Positions 22,917-36,139 of a DNA stretch of 64,000 nucleotides are shown piece by piece. The stretch covers positions 170,861,386-170,925,385 of the forward strand of contig JBAIZL010000005.1 of the NCBI GenBank assembly GCA_036971475.1, read 5' to 3'. The notes under the pieces were generated by a model, which ran no database searches, had not been told where the DNA came from, and worked only from the letters and a program-made list of their open reading frames with translations. The position numbers and the translations under genes are program-made. Source of the stretch: Prosapia bicincta (taxonomy: Eukaryota > Arthropoda > Insecta > Hemiptera > Cercopidae). Within the stretch, counting starts at the first letter, position 1, and each line of letters opens with the position of its first letter.

Positions 22917-23257
22917 ATTTTTTATATAGGATAATGACAGATCATATACAATTTTGCTTTTTTAAACATTCAACGTTTTGAATTTTAAGTAGATGTGTTA
23001 GTGTATGTATCTGTGATTTGTTTGTTTTATTGTGATGGAAAAAATTTTGATTTGTAAATGGATATTTATTAAGAGATTTGTTGATTTTTATTATATTTTA
23101 TATAATGTTAAGTATTTTATAAATCGTAAGTTATGTTCTATAATTGTTTAATTAAAACTGAGCTCTTGAAAAGGAATTTCTGAAAGAGATTCGAAACGTT
23201 GAGTGTTTAAAAAAGCAAAATTGTCTGTGATCTGTCATTAGCCTATATAAAAACCCA
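22917..23257. repeat. foldback element
   Basis: Arms of about 66 bases, 22917-22982 and 23190-23257, are about 90% identical in inverted orientation (shared AATTTTGCTTTTTTAAACA and CAACGTTT). About 205 bases of AT-rich DNA separate them. The inner side of the right arm reads GAAAGAGATTCGAAACGTTG. The GAAACGTT recalls the GAAA-plus-palindrome string of the PLE ends, but no box or hairpin makes the match convincing. Confidence 0.65.
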
Positions 23258-24215
23258 CATAATGCACGCTTTCATACTGACCTTGTGCATAGTTGAAAAT
23301 TCTGATACACTGAACATAGAATAAAAAATGTAGGCATACATTCTGTTCAAGGTTAGGTAAGACTAATTATAAGTGAGATAGAATCTCTGTTGAATGCTAT
23401 ATTTTCATTGACTGAATATTATTTTTTTGATATTTCTTATAAGTCGGGTATAATCAAATCAGCATATATCATTGCCATGGTTGTAAAGCCCAAGTAGTAA
23501 CATCAGGTTTAACCATTCAACTTACCGACCTTTTTCACAATTCCTTCCCAAATATATCATATTTTTTATTGTGGATTTCTAATCCTTTCTATATACCATT
23601 AGAACTGTCTTCATTGAAAAACTTTTTTTGTATGATAAGGTTTGAAATATCTCTCATAAATACCACTTAATTAAGTTAGTTTGGAAATTGACAAAAGTAT
23701 CTTAATAAATGATATATAACATGCAACAGTTATTTAACTACCATCGTATATTTTAAAATGTAATTTATGCATATAGGTTATAACTTTGAAGTGATTGTAC
23801 AAGGGTAGAATGTAATATACGTTCACAAATATTGATGCTTTTGAATTTAGTTTGAAAGTAACACTGTGAATGATTCACTTTCATATTTGTAAAAAAATTT
23901 AATTCATTTACACACAAAAATATGCATTAAATATGTACTCTTTCATGAATAAATATCTACATAAATGTACATAAAATATATAAAAATTGTTTATATATTT
24001 GTGAGAGCATGGTAAATTTTGAAACACAGTGTAACACAAAGTGCTATATCCAGTCAGGGAAGAAATATCTGGATTCTTTCCTTATTTTTTTATCATTTGG
24101 ATCAGGTGGTCAAGCACAAACAACACATTGTTTTGTTGGATTTGTTTTTTGGCAGTTTGTGGTAGTCCCTCTGAAAAGTGATGCCCTGTTAACTTAAGGA
24201 CTTGAAGAAAACGAA
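23258..24215. other. AT-rich sequence without recognised features
   Basis: No exon or repeat recognised. Confidence 0.4.
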
Positions 24216-24219
24216 ACAA

Positions 24220-24580
24220 ATTTGGAAACAAGGCACAATATTCTGTAAAAACAACAAGTGTAAAAATAAATTGAGCGTTGTGAACTAAAGCAAGAATAAA
24301 CGACAACTGTCAATAAGAGCGAATGAACTGACTACTGTATATTAGAGTCAATGACAAAATGCTTGGATGTTGAAAATGTAGTGTGTCATCATAATGCAAT
24401 TGTAAACAATTGTGAGCTAATCACTGCTATAAATATTCTGGGACATAACCCAAAGCCTTTTCTATGCCTGTGTTTACATTTTCGATCTCTATCTCGTTAT
24501 GAAACACATCATACAAGAAGAAAAAAAACATTTCGAGTTACTCGGGTTGGAAATTTAAAGGAGAAACACATTTTATGAGT
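24220..24580 (+). mobile_element. diverged fragment of the pogo-like family at 50 and 52 kb
   Basis: This stretch matches the minus strand of the elements at 50074-51241 and 52106-54046. It includes GAATAAACGACAACTGTC, then GACTACTGTATATTAGAGTC and ATGACAAAATGCTTGGATG. The 75-codon frame from 24351 reads MTKCLDVENVVCHHNAIVNN and is alignable with the short ORFs in those elements. Terminal repeats are missing here. Confidence 0.6.
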
Positions 24581-24712
24581 TAAAACGGGTTAGTAAGTAA
24601 AGTGGTTAAGTTAGCCAGACAATGGCTAGCTAATAACAAAGGCTTATTGAAATAAAAATTTATATAAGTGTTCAATTTTGTGTATCTGAATATTATTTTG
24701 TGTATTTTGTAG

Positions 24713-25081
24713 AAACATGGTCCAAGGAATGATGAATCCAAAATTCATACTTATGGTACCAGTGAAATACAGTCAGTTTGTGAGGAGGACTTGCTTAAAA
24801 CATGTGACAAAGAATTGGTTATTGTAAATCATAATAAATCACAGTGTGTTAAAAACAATAAAGTAAAACTTAAGTCCATTGGTCTGATAAAGGAAATTAA
24901 CTCCCAGAAAAATATTTTAAAAATTGAAAGACATAAAAACATCAAATATGGCAAGTTGTTAAAAATGGAAATAGAGAAAAAGCGATACACATGTGATATA
25001 TGTTTTAAGGAATTGACAAGTAAAAATAGTTTAAGTTTACACCTTAGGATACATTCTGGAGACAGACCATATGCATGCCAT
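24713..25081 (+). CDS. C2H2 zinc-finger protein, exon with first finger
   Basis: An internal coding exon of a putative nuclear DNA-binding zinc-finger protein. The acceptor (GTATTTTGTAG) ends at 24712. The frame reads KHGPRNDESKIHTYGTSEIQ onward, through a lysine-rich linker region with no known domain. It then reaches finger 1 (YTCDICFKELTSKNSLSLHL, then RIH) and the linker SGDRPYACH. The exon stops after YACH at a GTAAGT donor (25082-25087), phase 0. So the first cysteine of finger 2 is here, and the rest of that finger lies in the next exon at 28201. Upstream exons with the start codon were not identified. The tandem finger array suggests transcriptional regulation, but no target can be inferred. 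Confidence 0.85.
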
Positions 25082-28000
25082 GTAAGTAGCCATCATTATT
25101 ATTTCACTGGGGGTTATTAAGTAGTTCTTAAATCTTATTAATTTATTAACCCATTCTTTTTTGCTCATATACTATCCTTCCACTCATCTTTTCTATAGCT
25201 GGTAGCATAATCTCTTCATTGGACTACTTTAGGTGTTTTTAAGAAATAACTCTTATGTTACAAATCTTGTGTTTAAAATAATTTTTGATTGTATTTTGTT
25301 AAAGAAGAATTTAAAATCAATGTTTCTAATTGATTATTTTTTTCGAAAGCAACATCTGAAATTCCAGGCGTGCAGATAATATGTCTCACATCAGCCAGTA
25401 CACTAAATGCTCCAGCAGGCCTTGCTGCGAACAGAGGCTCATCTTTTTCTTCAATATCATCATCATCCTCACTCTCCTTATTAGTAGTGGAGGCTATTAA
25501 TCAACATCTTTTACAATTTCCTGTTTTGTTTGTACCTCATAAGTCTCAATATTATCGTTTACAGATATATAGTCGAGAAAGTTACTGAATATTACCTCAA
25601 CTTTGTTGTACATTCCAATGCCATTTCGCTCTGAGGCCATTTGACACCCACTTTTATAAAACAGTTTTTAATGACTTCAGACCAAAATTCATCCCTGAAG
25701 AGACAATTAATAGCATAAAAAATGTTAATAGGTTGTTGGTGATTATCTTATTCCAAGCAAAATGAGTATCCTTGCACTAGTCGCTTATTGTAATCCTGCT
25801 TTACAACTTTTATCATCCTTGGGTTGAAGCTTGTTTGTTCCATTCGCTGAGTAGAAAAACAATTTTTGTGTTGGTTAATCGAATTGAGCTGTTTTACCCA
25901 TAAACGAAATTGTTCTCCTGTCATTCATGCCTGACACTGTGCAGCGTAATCGCATGGAAACAAACAAATGTTCTTGAAACATCGCAGGTACTTTGGCTTT
26001 CCCACACCAACAATTTACGTTTCTCTGAACCATCTGCTTTTGTGCACACAAGTCTCTCTTTACTTAGTTTTCCATGATGATATTTGTCCTTCTTATAAAC
26101 AAGAGACTTATCTGGCATAAGTTTGAAAAAAAGTCCAAACTCGTCAGCATTGAAAACATTACATAGGGAAAAATCCTTCAGCAACTGTGGTAACATGTTC
26201 TCTTCCACACAAAAATATCTTCCTCACTTACTGATTCTGTTTCTCCACTGACCTGACGATATACAAAGCCATGTCTTGTTTTGAATCGGTCAATCCATCC
26301 ATTGGACCCAGTAAAATTATTAGTTTTCAGTTAGCATGACCCATTCATAGGCAGATATAAGCTACGAGTTGATAAAACCATTGTAACAAAACTTGTTACA
26401 ATTCTTCATACTTCCCGGTCCTTATTTTCTTTCTTTTTGTTTCATCTTGCAGTGCGCTTTTTTCTAATACCTTTCTCTTTTTTAAAATTGTTCTTAATTT
26501 GGAACTCTATATGTTAATATCGATTTTGATTTGCTTTTGATTACTCAGATTTGAATATTCATCATAACACTTGAAAATTTTCAATTTGTCATCAACTGAT
26601 AAAGCATTTTTTTGATCCTGTTTGTTTCAAAAGACTAAAAAACACATCACCATATACTTGATAACAACTACATACTGTAATAATAAATAATCCTATGGCA
26701 CATCAGTTATGAACTTACTGTACAACATCTCCAATGTGACTGGCCAGAATCTAGTGACTTAAAGTTTTGTATGACACCTGGGGTTAGAGAATGTAGGAAA
26801 AGTGGAGAAGGGTGAAACCAAAAGAGGAGGAAATCTGTTCATAATGGAATATATAATGTACTTGTACATGTGCATGTACAGTAAACAATTAAAGGCATTT
26901 TGTTCTAAGCAGTTATTGCATACAGTTGAACAACTAGTGATTACTGTGATAATGATGATATAACAAGAGTTGAAATCCTATGGCCATTGAATAAGACTTA
27001 TTCACAAGAATCTTCTTGTTCAGCAAGTTGTTCAACAGATTTATTTAGACTCATTTTCCTCAATAGCACTATATCAAAAAAATTACATTTGCATAAATAT
27101 AAGCTAGAGTATGTCATATCACACCCTACGGATTAGAACCATATTTTGAGAATGGATTGTTAAAATTTATTTGTGAATTTTATTTTTTGCCGTTTCATTC
27201 AAAGAATGTTTAAATAATTTTGCACAAAAGGGTTAATTAGATATAATAGTTTTCTTTTGGGAGAATGATTTGGTTCAGACAAGATATTTAACTTCAGCTT
27301 TCCTTGCTCATGCAAAAGTTTCTTACTTGTTTAAATAATTCACTAGTGCTTTTAAAGATCGTTATATTTAGTTAAAAAAAATATGAATTAGGTTTTAGGA
27401 GATGTTCTAAATGTTAATCAAACATTTTATAATGATTTAAATGATTATTTAAACGATCAGATAACCATCCAGAGTTACTGGACTTCGGAACTTGCATTTT
27501 ACATATTATATAGAGGGTTCAAAATAGCACATAATGAAATTACATGGATTTTTGTGACCAATTTATTGTGTATTTAAAGATTGAATAAAAAAATATAAAA
27601 ATTTTTAAATTTGATTTGTTAGATTAATTTCATAACTTGAATGATATATTGAAAGAGGTAAAGAAGAAATATATTGATCTTAAAATAAGTTAAATTAAAA
27701 TATTATGAATAAACATATTGCAATAAGTAAATTATATAAGAATAAAATACAAAACTAAAGTTTTTCATAAATATATATATAATGTTATTATAAATCTAAC
27801 ATCGTAATTTTTATTTTCAACATGCTGGAAAAAAATTATTTCTATCTTGAAAATCTTGAAAACCCTTGGAATTCCACAAATGAATTTTGCTAGACACCTT
27901 GATTCCATTATAATATTAACACTTATTGATGATTTTGGATAACCTCCTTCAGTCATAACTGCCTATCTACTATAATACTCAACATATTAATGTACAACAT

Positions 28001-28200
28001 AGCAGAAACTTGAAGTATTATGAACATGGCTTTCTATGCAAATTGGTATATTACAAGCTCATAATCTGAGTTATGGCCAATATCCAATGCACAAATTAGA
28101 AATAGGGTTTTAATGGAATAAGATTGAACAGAAATAATGAACAGTTGTAAGAAGTGTGTGTGTTTTTTTTTTTTTTACTTATTAAAAATATTTGTTTCAG
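25082..28200 (+). other. intron of the zinc-finger gene
   Basis: A GT-AG intron of 3.1 kb, from GTAAGT to TTTGTTTCAG. It contains a Tigger-type transposase relic on the opposite strand (25360-26340) and otherwise AT-rich sequence in which I see no further exon. Confidence 0.8.
25360..26340 (-). pseudogene. Tigger/pogo (DDE) transposase remnant
   Basis: On the minus strand the order is that of a Tigger-like transposase. Opposite 26220-26330 lies the end of the CENP-B-type helix-turn-helix (GSNGWIDRFKTRHGFVYRQV, then SGETESVSEED). Opposite 25921-26208 lies the first DDE block (FNADEFGLFFKLMPDKSLVY, then HHGKLSKERLVCTKADGSEK and RKLLVW), with the first catalytic Asp in NADEFG. Nearer 25360 are decayed pieces of the C-terminal half and an acidic stretch (SEDDDDIEEKDEPLFAARPA). 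The N-terminus and both terminal repeats are not seen, and frame breaks are frequent. It sits antisense inside the zinc-finger gene intron. Confidence 0.75.
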
Positions 28201-28821
28201 ATATGCCACAAGTCTTTTCTGATGCGTATTCAGTTGAGAGAACATGCCAGATTGCACTCTGGGGAAAGACCATTTGTATGCCATATTTGTAACAAAAGCT
28301 ACACTCGAAAATCTTGTTTATCCAATCATACTCTAATCCATACTGGTGAACTAGATTTTCACTGTGATCTTTGTCACAAAAAATTTGCTCGAAAATATAA
28401 CCTTATTAAACATTTTCAGAGCCATTCTGGTGACAGGCCATTTCTCTGTCATCTCTGTCCAAAACGGTTCAAGTCCAAACAAACTCTTGATGTTCATTAT
28501 AAAATCCATACTAATAGACTTTTGAATATTTATAAATGCAATGTGTGCCAAGAAAATTTTAACACAAAAATTAGATTAACAAGACATAAAATACGTGAAC
28601 ATTCTGGATATCGTCCATTCACATGTAACGTTTGTCGAAAGCCATTCATATTTAAATCTCAGCTTACAAGTCATATTAAAGAACATAATATAGTAAAACC
28701 TTTTTCTTGTTCAAGGTGTCAAAAATCATATATGAGACAGGGTCATTTAATTAGTCATATTAAATCACACTGTAGTAAATTTGTTCCTGTACCACAGGTC
28801 AAGATAGAAGTTTGTAATTAA
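28201..28821 (+). CDS. C2H2 zinc-finger protein, last exon with fingers 2-8
   Basis: After the acceptor TTTGTTTCAG the frame continues from the previous exon (YACH + ICHKSF), completing finger 2. Six further fingers follow: FVCHICNKSYTRKSCLSNHT, FHCDLCHKKFARKYNLIKHF, FLCHLCPKRFKSKQTLDVHY, YKCNVCQENFNTKIRLTRHK, FTCNVCRKPFIFKSQLTSHI and FSCSRCQKSYMRQGHLISHI. All Cys and His ligands are present. Linkers are near the HSGERPF/HTGE type, except an irregular one (TNRLLNI) before finger 6, which also has an H-x4-H spacing. The protein ends shortly after finger 8 (CSKFVPVPQVKIEVCN, TAA at 28819). No effector domain (KRAB, BTB, ZAD) is visible in these two exons. The orthologue cannot be named. Confidence 0.9.
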   Translation: MCHKSFLMRIQLREHARLHSGERPFVCHICNKSYTRKSCLSNHTLIHTGELDFHCDLCHKKFARKYNLIKHFQSHSGDRPFLCHLCPKRFKSKQTLDVHYKIHTNRLLNIYKCNVCQENFNTKIRLTRHKIREHSGYRPFTCNVCRKPFIFKSQLTSHIKEHNIVKPFSCSRCQKSYMRQGHLISHIKSHCSKFVPVPQVKIEVCN

Positions 28822-29370
28822 AATGGTGCAAGTTACCATTATCACTTCTGTTTGAGGTTTTCAAACATCTAGTATTACTATAGAATTTTAGTACATTTAT
28901 TACAAAGAGATTTAAGTAGGAGTTTGTGAACAAACTTGATTGCCATGTATAACCAAGGCTCCTGATCTAATAATAGAATGGTCAGTTAAAACTTAAATGA
29001 AAATTGAACGGTATCAAAGATCTATTTGCCTTTTAAAATTGATCAATTTAAAGAATATATAATTCTTTGTAATAGTAATAATTGCTTAATCAGGACAAAA
29101 TATCTATTGTACTGTTGTGATGCTCAAAGGCTATAGAAGATTTGAATACAAAAAACATTAACTTCTGTGTTATTGTATCATGTTCACCAGTTACTATTAT
29201 TAATGAATCCAGTTTAAAGACATTTACATTATTATGTGGTATGCTGTTATGAAAAAATCATGAATTTTCAACTCTTTTAATTCTCTAGACCTCTTAAGGG
29301 AGTTTCTAAATCAGTATCTTGTGATTGAAAAATAATACTTTCAAGACAAAATGTGTTTTGATTTAGGGTT
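28822..29370 (+). other. probable 3' untranslated region of the zinc-finger gene and intergenic DNA
   Basis: No further ORF continues from the stop. I did not find a close AATAAA; a canonical one occurs far downstream at 32525-32530. The end of the transcript is undetermined. Confidence 0.35.
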
Positions 29371-29375
29371 GTTTA

Positions 29376-29531
29376 GCACGTTCATTGCCAAGCTGGAAAT
29401 TGGAATTTTGTGTGGTGGCCGCTATAATAATTCACTTAGAATTTGGATAACAACGGCCACGCGATATCGCATGATCGGCCACCTGGTAAGATCGGACATC
29501 ACGGGATATTGCGTGATTGGCAATGAACATG
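29376..29531. mobile_element. short inverted-repeat element (MITE-like)
   Basis: The left end GCACGTTCATTGCCA and right end TGGCAATGAACATG are inverted copies, flanked by TTTA on the left and TTAA on the right. The interior of about 130 bases is GC-richer than its surroundings and repeats related strings (CACGCGATATCGCATGATCG, CACGGGATATTGCGTGATTG). A TTAA-like flank would suit a piggyBac-type MITE, but one flank is imperfect. Confidence 0.45.
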
Positions 29532-29772
29532 TTAATGTATGTGTTTCTCTCAATAATCAAATTACCAAAACCTTAGGCCTAGTAAAAATAATACACAAAA
29601 ATACATTTACATTTTATTGAAACTAATTAAAATAATTTGGTGTCTATATACTAGATAATTTTCATAACTATGTTATAATAATCTAAGGAAGGATCCAACA
29701 TTCCTATCACAAACACCCCCCCCCCTCATCAGACGGCTTACATTTAATTTCAGTTATTAATTAGTTTTGTTT

Positions 29773-30736
<964 letters not shown>

Positions 30737-30738
30737 TA

Positions 30739-31823
30739 GGGTGGTTCGGAAAGTAAAGATCATTTTGTGACAAATTACTATGCTCACCCCACACCTAAGA
30801 CTTTCTCATTGACTTTGGTCAATGCTATTTCGCGTCAGTTCAGCGACAGCTGAATACTGCTACAATTGATTACTGTTTACTTGTTGCTACTTGAAAATGT
30901 GTTACAAAATTGATGATGCCTCCAAGAGTAAGGTTTGCAGCATTGTTCCCTTTTTTATTTTGAAAAACATTCGACCAATCGAAATTTATAGACAGGTAAC
31001 TAAGCTCTATGGTTATGTGATGAATGAAGCGTCTGTTCAAAAATTGTGCATCATGTTTAATAATAAAATATTCACACTGATGGATGGTCGGGCCGGCCCT
31101 CAAAGCTGATTGAAATGAAAATTCAAGAAGATAGGCTTTTCACAATTAGTATCCAGCACTCATTAATTTCAAAAACTTTGTTGTAAAAAACTGTTAGGGA
31201 CGAGCAAGGCTATAAAAAGTTGTGTACGGTGTTTGTCGAACTTTGTCAAAAGGACACAAAACCAAACGAATGGGAGCTGCATTGACATTCACCACTCGCT
31301 ATGACACAGATATTGATTCACATCATTACTGGTTTTGAGACTTGAATCTCTCATATCATAACCATCTGAGTTACCAAGGAGGTAGAGCATTTGGCTAATA
31401 CCCTACCTCTCACATATCACTCCAGAAACAAAGCACCACTCCATGACATCATTCTTGATCCCAACAAATTTTAAAAAAAGCCAAACAAATTCTTAACACC
31501 AGAAAGGTTAAGGCAAGGGTGATTTGAGGCCTTAGGGATGTATTACTCATCGACTACATGCCTAGAAGGAAGACAATAAATGTATCGGCCCACTGTGAGA
31601 CATTTTGTTGACTCCTCCGTTAATTAGTTTAATACATTGGCAGAAACAGTATATGCACATGACATAGAAAAACTGTTGAAAAGGTATAACAAATATTTAA
31701 ATTTGAATGCTGACAATTTGTAAAAATAGATTAGGTATCAAAATATTTGTGTAAAAAGATTTTTTTATTACATTATATAATAATCTTTTTATAAAAAAAC
31801 GTTCTTTACTTTCCGAACAACCA
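30739..31823 (+). mobile_element. mariner-type element, both ends present, coding part decayed
   Basis: Terminal inverted repeats of 20 bases, GGGTGGTTCGGAAAGTAAAG on the left and CTTTACTTTCCGAACAACCA on the right, match except at three outer positions. TA duplications flank them (30737-30738 and 31824-31825). The length, 1085 bp, is below the usual 1.3 kb, so some sequence is lost. The plus strand encodes the mariner N-terminus (KNIRPIEIYRQVTKLYGYVM, then DGRAGPQS). After stops and frameshifts come TKPNEWELH and the C-terminal LLIDYMPRRKTINVSAHCET, which corresponds to the third catalytic D region. Inactive. Confidence 0.85.
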
Positions 31824-31825
31824 TA

Positions 31826-34800
31826 GTATATTCATTTTTAATCATGACCATGTTTAGCTTTTTTATTGAAGCTTTCAAATTTGATTGGCTGTAAATATAT
31901 GTATTTGGACAATGTATACTTATACTGATACTTCAACAACACTTATACTAATAAAGAAATGTTTTGATATTGCTTCCGGTGAAAGAGCTTAATATTTCCC
32001 ACTAAAAATATACATCCTATTGTACATAAAATAGTGATCACTTATAACACCATCTATCTCTTTATTTGGTACTAAATATATGCTTAGCTAAGCATGTCAT
32101 GACTTTTACCATGTCATTTCTCAATAATTGTAAATTTTCAATGATGTCCTTTTTGACTAAATGTTATTATATTAGTAACTGTGTTTTCTCTGTGTCTAAA
32201 TGCAGTGTGTTTACATATGTAAGATATTTTAATTTTTTTTTAAATGAAACCATTTTAATTTTATATATAATTGAGTAGAAATGTGTTATTATTATTGTCT
32301 TAGATGAACTTCAGGGTACATACAAGAGCTTTAAGTATTTTAATGTATCTATTACATGGAAATATAGGTTTCATGTAATGAAATGATCTCAATATTATTG
32401 TAACTTTTAACAAACTATGTTTATCTTCTAAAACATTATTAAATGTTGTGAATTTTAGAATATGTTTGTATATATTTAAATGAAACTGATCTGTGATTGA
32501 TGTCATGTTTATATTTTTTATGTAAATAAAGTTTTAAAATTTAAAATATTAGTCCTAAAATGTACAATTTTATGGCACAGGTCCTCAATGCCAAACATGC
32601 TTCAAAACTAACTACATTTATGTTCATCTCAGTAACTAAATTTTAAAAAGGCTAATAGATGGGTTAACCATAGTACTTAGTTCATTTTTAATCGTTGTTC
32701 GGTATAGTGCTAGAAATTTAGAAAGTTCATTTAAAAATTTAAAATCCCATGTCCAATTACAATTTTATCTTATTTCATTCGTTTATTGTTCAAATATAAA
32801 CTATTGTTACAAAATAAATTAAACTCTTTTTTATCTATAAGTAAAAAAGGGAATTTTATATTTTAATAAGAAAAATTTAGTTATAATATTTTTGTAATAA
32901 ATTGTAAATCATTTCTAATGTAACTGTTGTGCCAAATTAAAACTTTTCTTTCTTAAAAGGCAAGATTTCTGCTAGAACTAAATATGATATATTTTACTTT
33001 TAGGCAAAGAAGAAAATGAAAATTTATTTGTTATCATTTAAAATCTATTATGATTATTTTTATTCTTATTAACTGATATTTTTGATTGCAGCTACATATA
33101 TTTATAATCAAGTGGAAGAACAACAAACAAATGTTTACTCTGTTTTAATTGCAAGCTGTTAGTGTTAATATGTTACTTTGTGACTGTATCCCTTAGAAAA
33201 ATGTATACCTTATGTGTTTCAAAAAACTTAGTACTTTAATAATTTTAATATCAATGGTAATAAAAATAGAATCTCTTTTGATTACTTTCCTTATTTTTTA
33301 TAAAAGATAAATTATGTTGAAAAATAATAAAACGTTTTATATCTCTGTAGTTACTTGTTTTGTGATTGCTGTCAATAATAATTGTACTTATACCATTTCC
33401 ATAATTTTTTCTAAAGTGCTAAACTTAAAGTAATTTTCCACTATTTTTAATTTATCTTAAAACATTAGGCTATTGTGATTTCATTACGAATTCAGTAGCA
33501 CTAATTCAGTAGTATAAGAAACAGACTTGACTACATGCTTTCAAAGGGCATGTATTAATTCTTGTGGCTTCTATGTATTTGATCATAAAATCTCTATGTT
33601 GTATGATTTATTTTGTCTTATGTAATCAAAAATTATGTTAAAATCAAAAAATATGTTTGACATTAAGGTTTCTTCTACATATGGCAATGATTAAGGATCT
33701 CATCTAGTGATAGACTATTCCACTCCATAATCCTCACAAAATATATATTTAGATGTATTACCTGGGCGTTTTTTATATACAATGAAATAGGATCATTGAA
33801 AGGGAGATGTACATTCCTGTTTTAAACCTTTCTTCAATTTACTCTTTTACTACTACAATTTTCAGTCTATATGGATTTTTTTATAGGTGGGTGTTTTACC
33901 AGTATCAATTTTATGTTTTACTTTAATATTAAAACCTAGTTGACCTTAAAGGTTTTTCAAACTAGTGGACTTATCTTCTTTACACTGGATACAAAATTTT
34001 CCCATCATTATTACTTAAGATTGATAATTTATCTTTCATTTCTGTTTGCAAACGTTTTTCTTTTTATGTTAATTATCTCCTTTTTTGCACATATTTAAAT
34101 TCATGCTTCTCAACACAACTTTCATTCCTATAAAAATAAATAACTTTATATTCTTGTGCAATCCCTATAGTGCAATTTTTAGAAACTTTCAATGTCTCTT
34201 AACTAAAGTTAATTACTTTCACTATTACATCCAAAATTTCTTCTCCTACTGTACTTGTTACTCTGGCTACTCTTGTGCCATGTATTTTTACCTCTCCAAC
34301 CACATAAATGCACTTAGTGCATCTGTTGGATTAGACAGACTTGGCCGATGACACTATACGAGTGTTGAATGTGGTGCATCATCATCAGTCGGCTCTTCGC
34401 AATAGAATTGGACAAACCAATAACCTCAACATCCCTCATTTACTTGTATTTTTAAAAAATTATGAAAAGAAGGTGGGGGACTCTTCCTATAAACAGTGCG
34501 AGAAATCGCAAATCGCAATGCTTAATTTATCTTACTATACCAACATTTAACAAAGTTTTTCAACTTTTTGAGAATTAATGTTGGTACGTTTGATAAACTC
34601 CTCTCATATATTGAAGATCATCTCCAAAGTTGATACAAATATGCAATTAGCGATAAAACCTGAGGAAATCCTAGTTGTAACTCTCAGGTAAGTAGGTACT
34701 AAAATTTTTATACAGTTTGATACTAGGCATATTATGATTTATTTTTCAATTTAGAAAGAATCGAGAAAATTAAACATACCCGGAAAAGAGCTGATAATTG

Positions 34801-35950
34801 GAAAAAGAGAAAAAAGCCTAACTGATTAACAATTGTAAGAAAGAAAGGCAAACATCAGTGAGTTCCTTGATCAGGTGGTATAACTTAGAAGCAGCCGATG
34901 ATTTGGACTGTGGTGGTGATATATAGCTATGGAATCGTTCTATTGGAACAAATGTTCTTGCTTGCTGTTTGTTTTGCAATAATTTCATAAATTCTATTTT
35001 GAATGTAAATTTGTAGGTGTAAATTCTTTAACGGTTGACAAAATTAAAAACAAGCAAGGTTATCGTCTTGTTGAGATGATTGTTTTACTTTATGAGTGTC
35101 CATGAAATCAACCAAACGTTCTGTATTAAATGCTTTTCTGTATGGCTTCCCAAACTGATGAATAGACTGATTTTTGTTTTTAGACAGCTTTACATTTTTC
35201 TTGACCTTCATCAGATTCAACTTCTGACTGGTGAAAGTTTGGATGTAGTGGGTCTGGTTTGATATTCATTGTACTTGGTGTTAAGCTTTAATTAGGAAAC
35301 TATAGGTGGATGTGTTTAGTTCTATTAATTAGGTCTCTGGACCTACTTAAAGAGCCTGAATACAAAGATTGTTTTTTTTTTTCAAATTTCAAACATAATC
35401 ATCCCTTACCACTCTTCATTTTTATATCACATTTTGTACTAGAACAAATTAAAACAAAAAGTATTGAAATACCTCAAGAAGGGGTATTGCCAAAACCTTC
35501 CTTTAATCAACTCTAGTTTGATTTGCTAGAAGTGTCCCTGGCTATAATGGCATGGAAACAGAACAAAAATTATTTTTTTTATTAACAAATGTTTCACATT
35601 TGAGATATAGTCTTCAGGATGTTTTTTTAACTCTATGACCCTATTTTCAATAATTGTTTATTTAATTTTAAAATATAATTATTGAAATTGTCCGAAAAAC
35701 AATACCGAAACAATATTTTTGTGTTTATGGAAACAATAATTCATGAACACTTTCTTTGCTAACTGTATGTTAGTTTCTTTACAAGTGGTGGCAGCTTTAA
35801 AGATCTATATACAGATTTGCCAGATCAACAGCAAGTGCAATTGTACAACTTGTTTGTCAGACTATTTAGAAGTGAGAACACATGGGCTGCAAATATACAA
35901 GGTTTCAAAAAATGTCTCCAACTGCCTTGACTCGTTTCTTCAGAAACATT
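31826..35950. other. long AT-rich intergenic stretch
   Basis: Open frames here are short and T-rich, and none resembles a known protein. A canonical AATAAA occurs at 32525-32530. The short GC-richer stretch near 34330-34420 (ATTAGACAGACTTGGCCG) may be a retroelement scrap. I recognise no gene, RNA or repeat family. Confidence 0.4.
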
Positions 35951-36139
35951 TCCAATTTGTTGATTTCATCTTCACGTGAGCTACCAGTTTTCACTAAACA
36001 CTTGTAAATGTTTACAAACTTGCCTATTGTAGCAATTACTTATGTTTGTTGAGGACGACCATTTCGGGAGATGTGTCCCATTGTCAACACAGACCGTAAA
36101 TGATCTCAAGGTTTACTTGGTGAAGTTTAATTGGTATTA

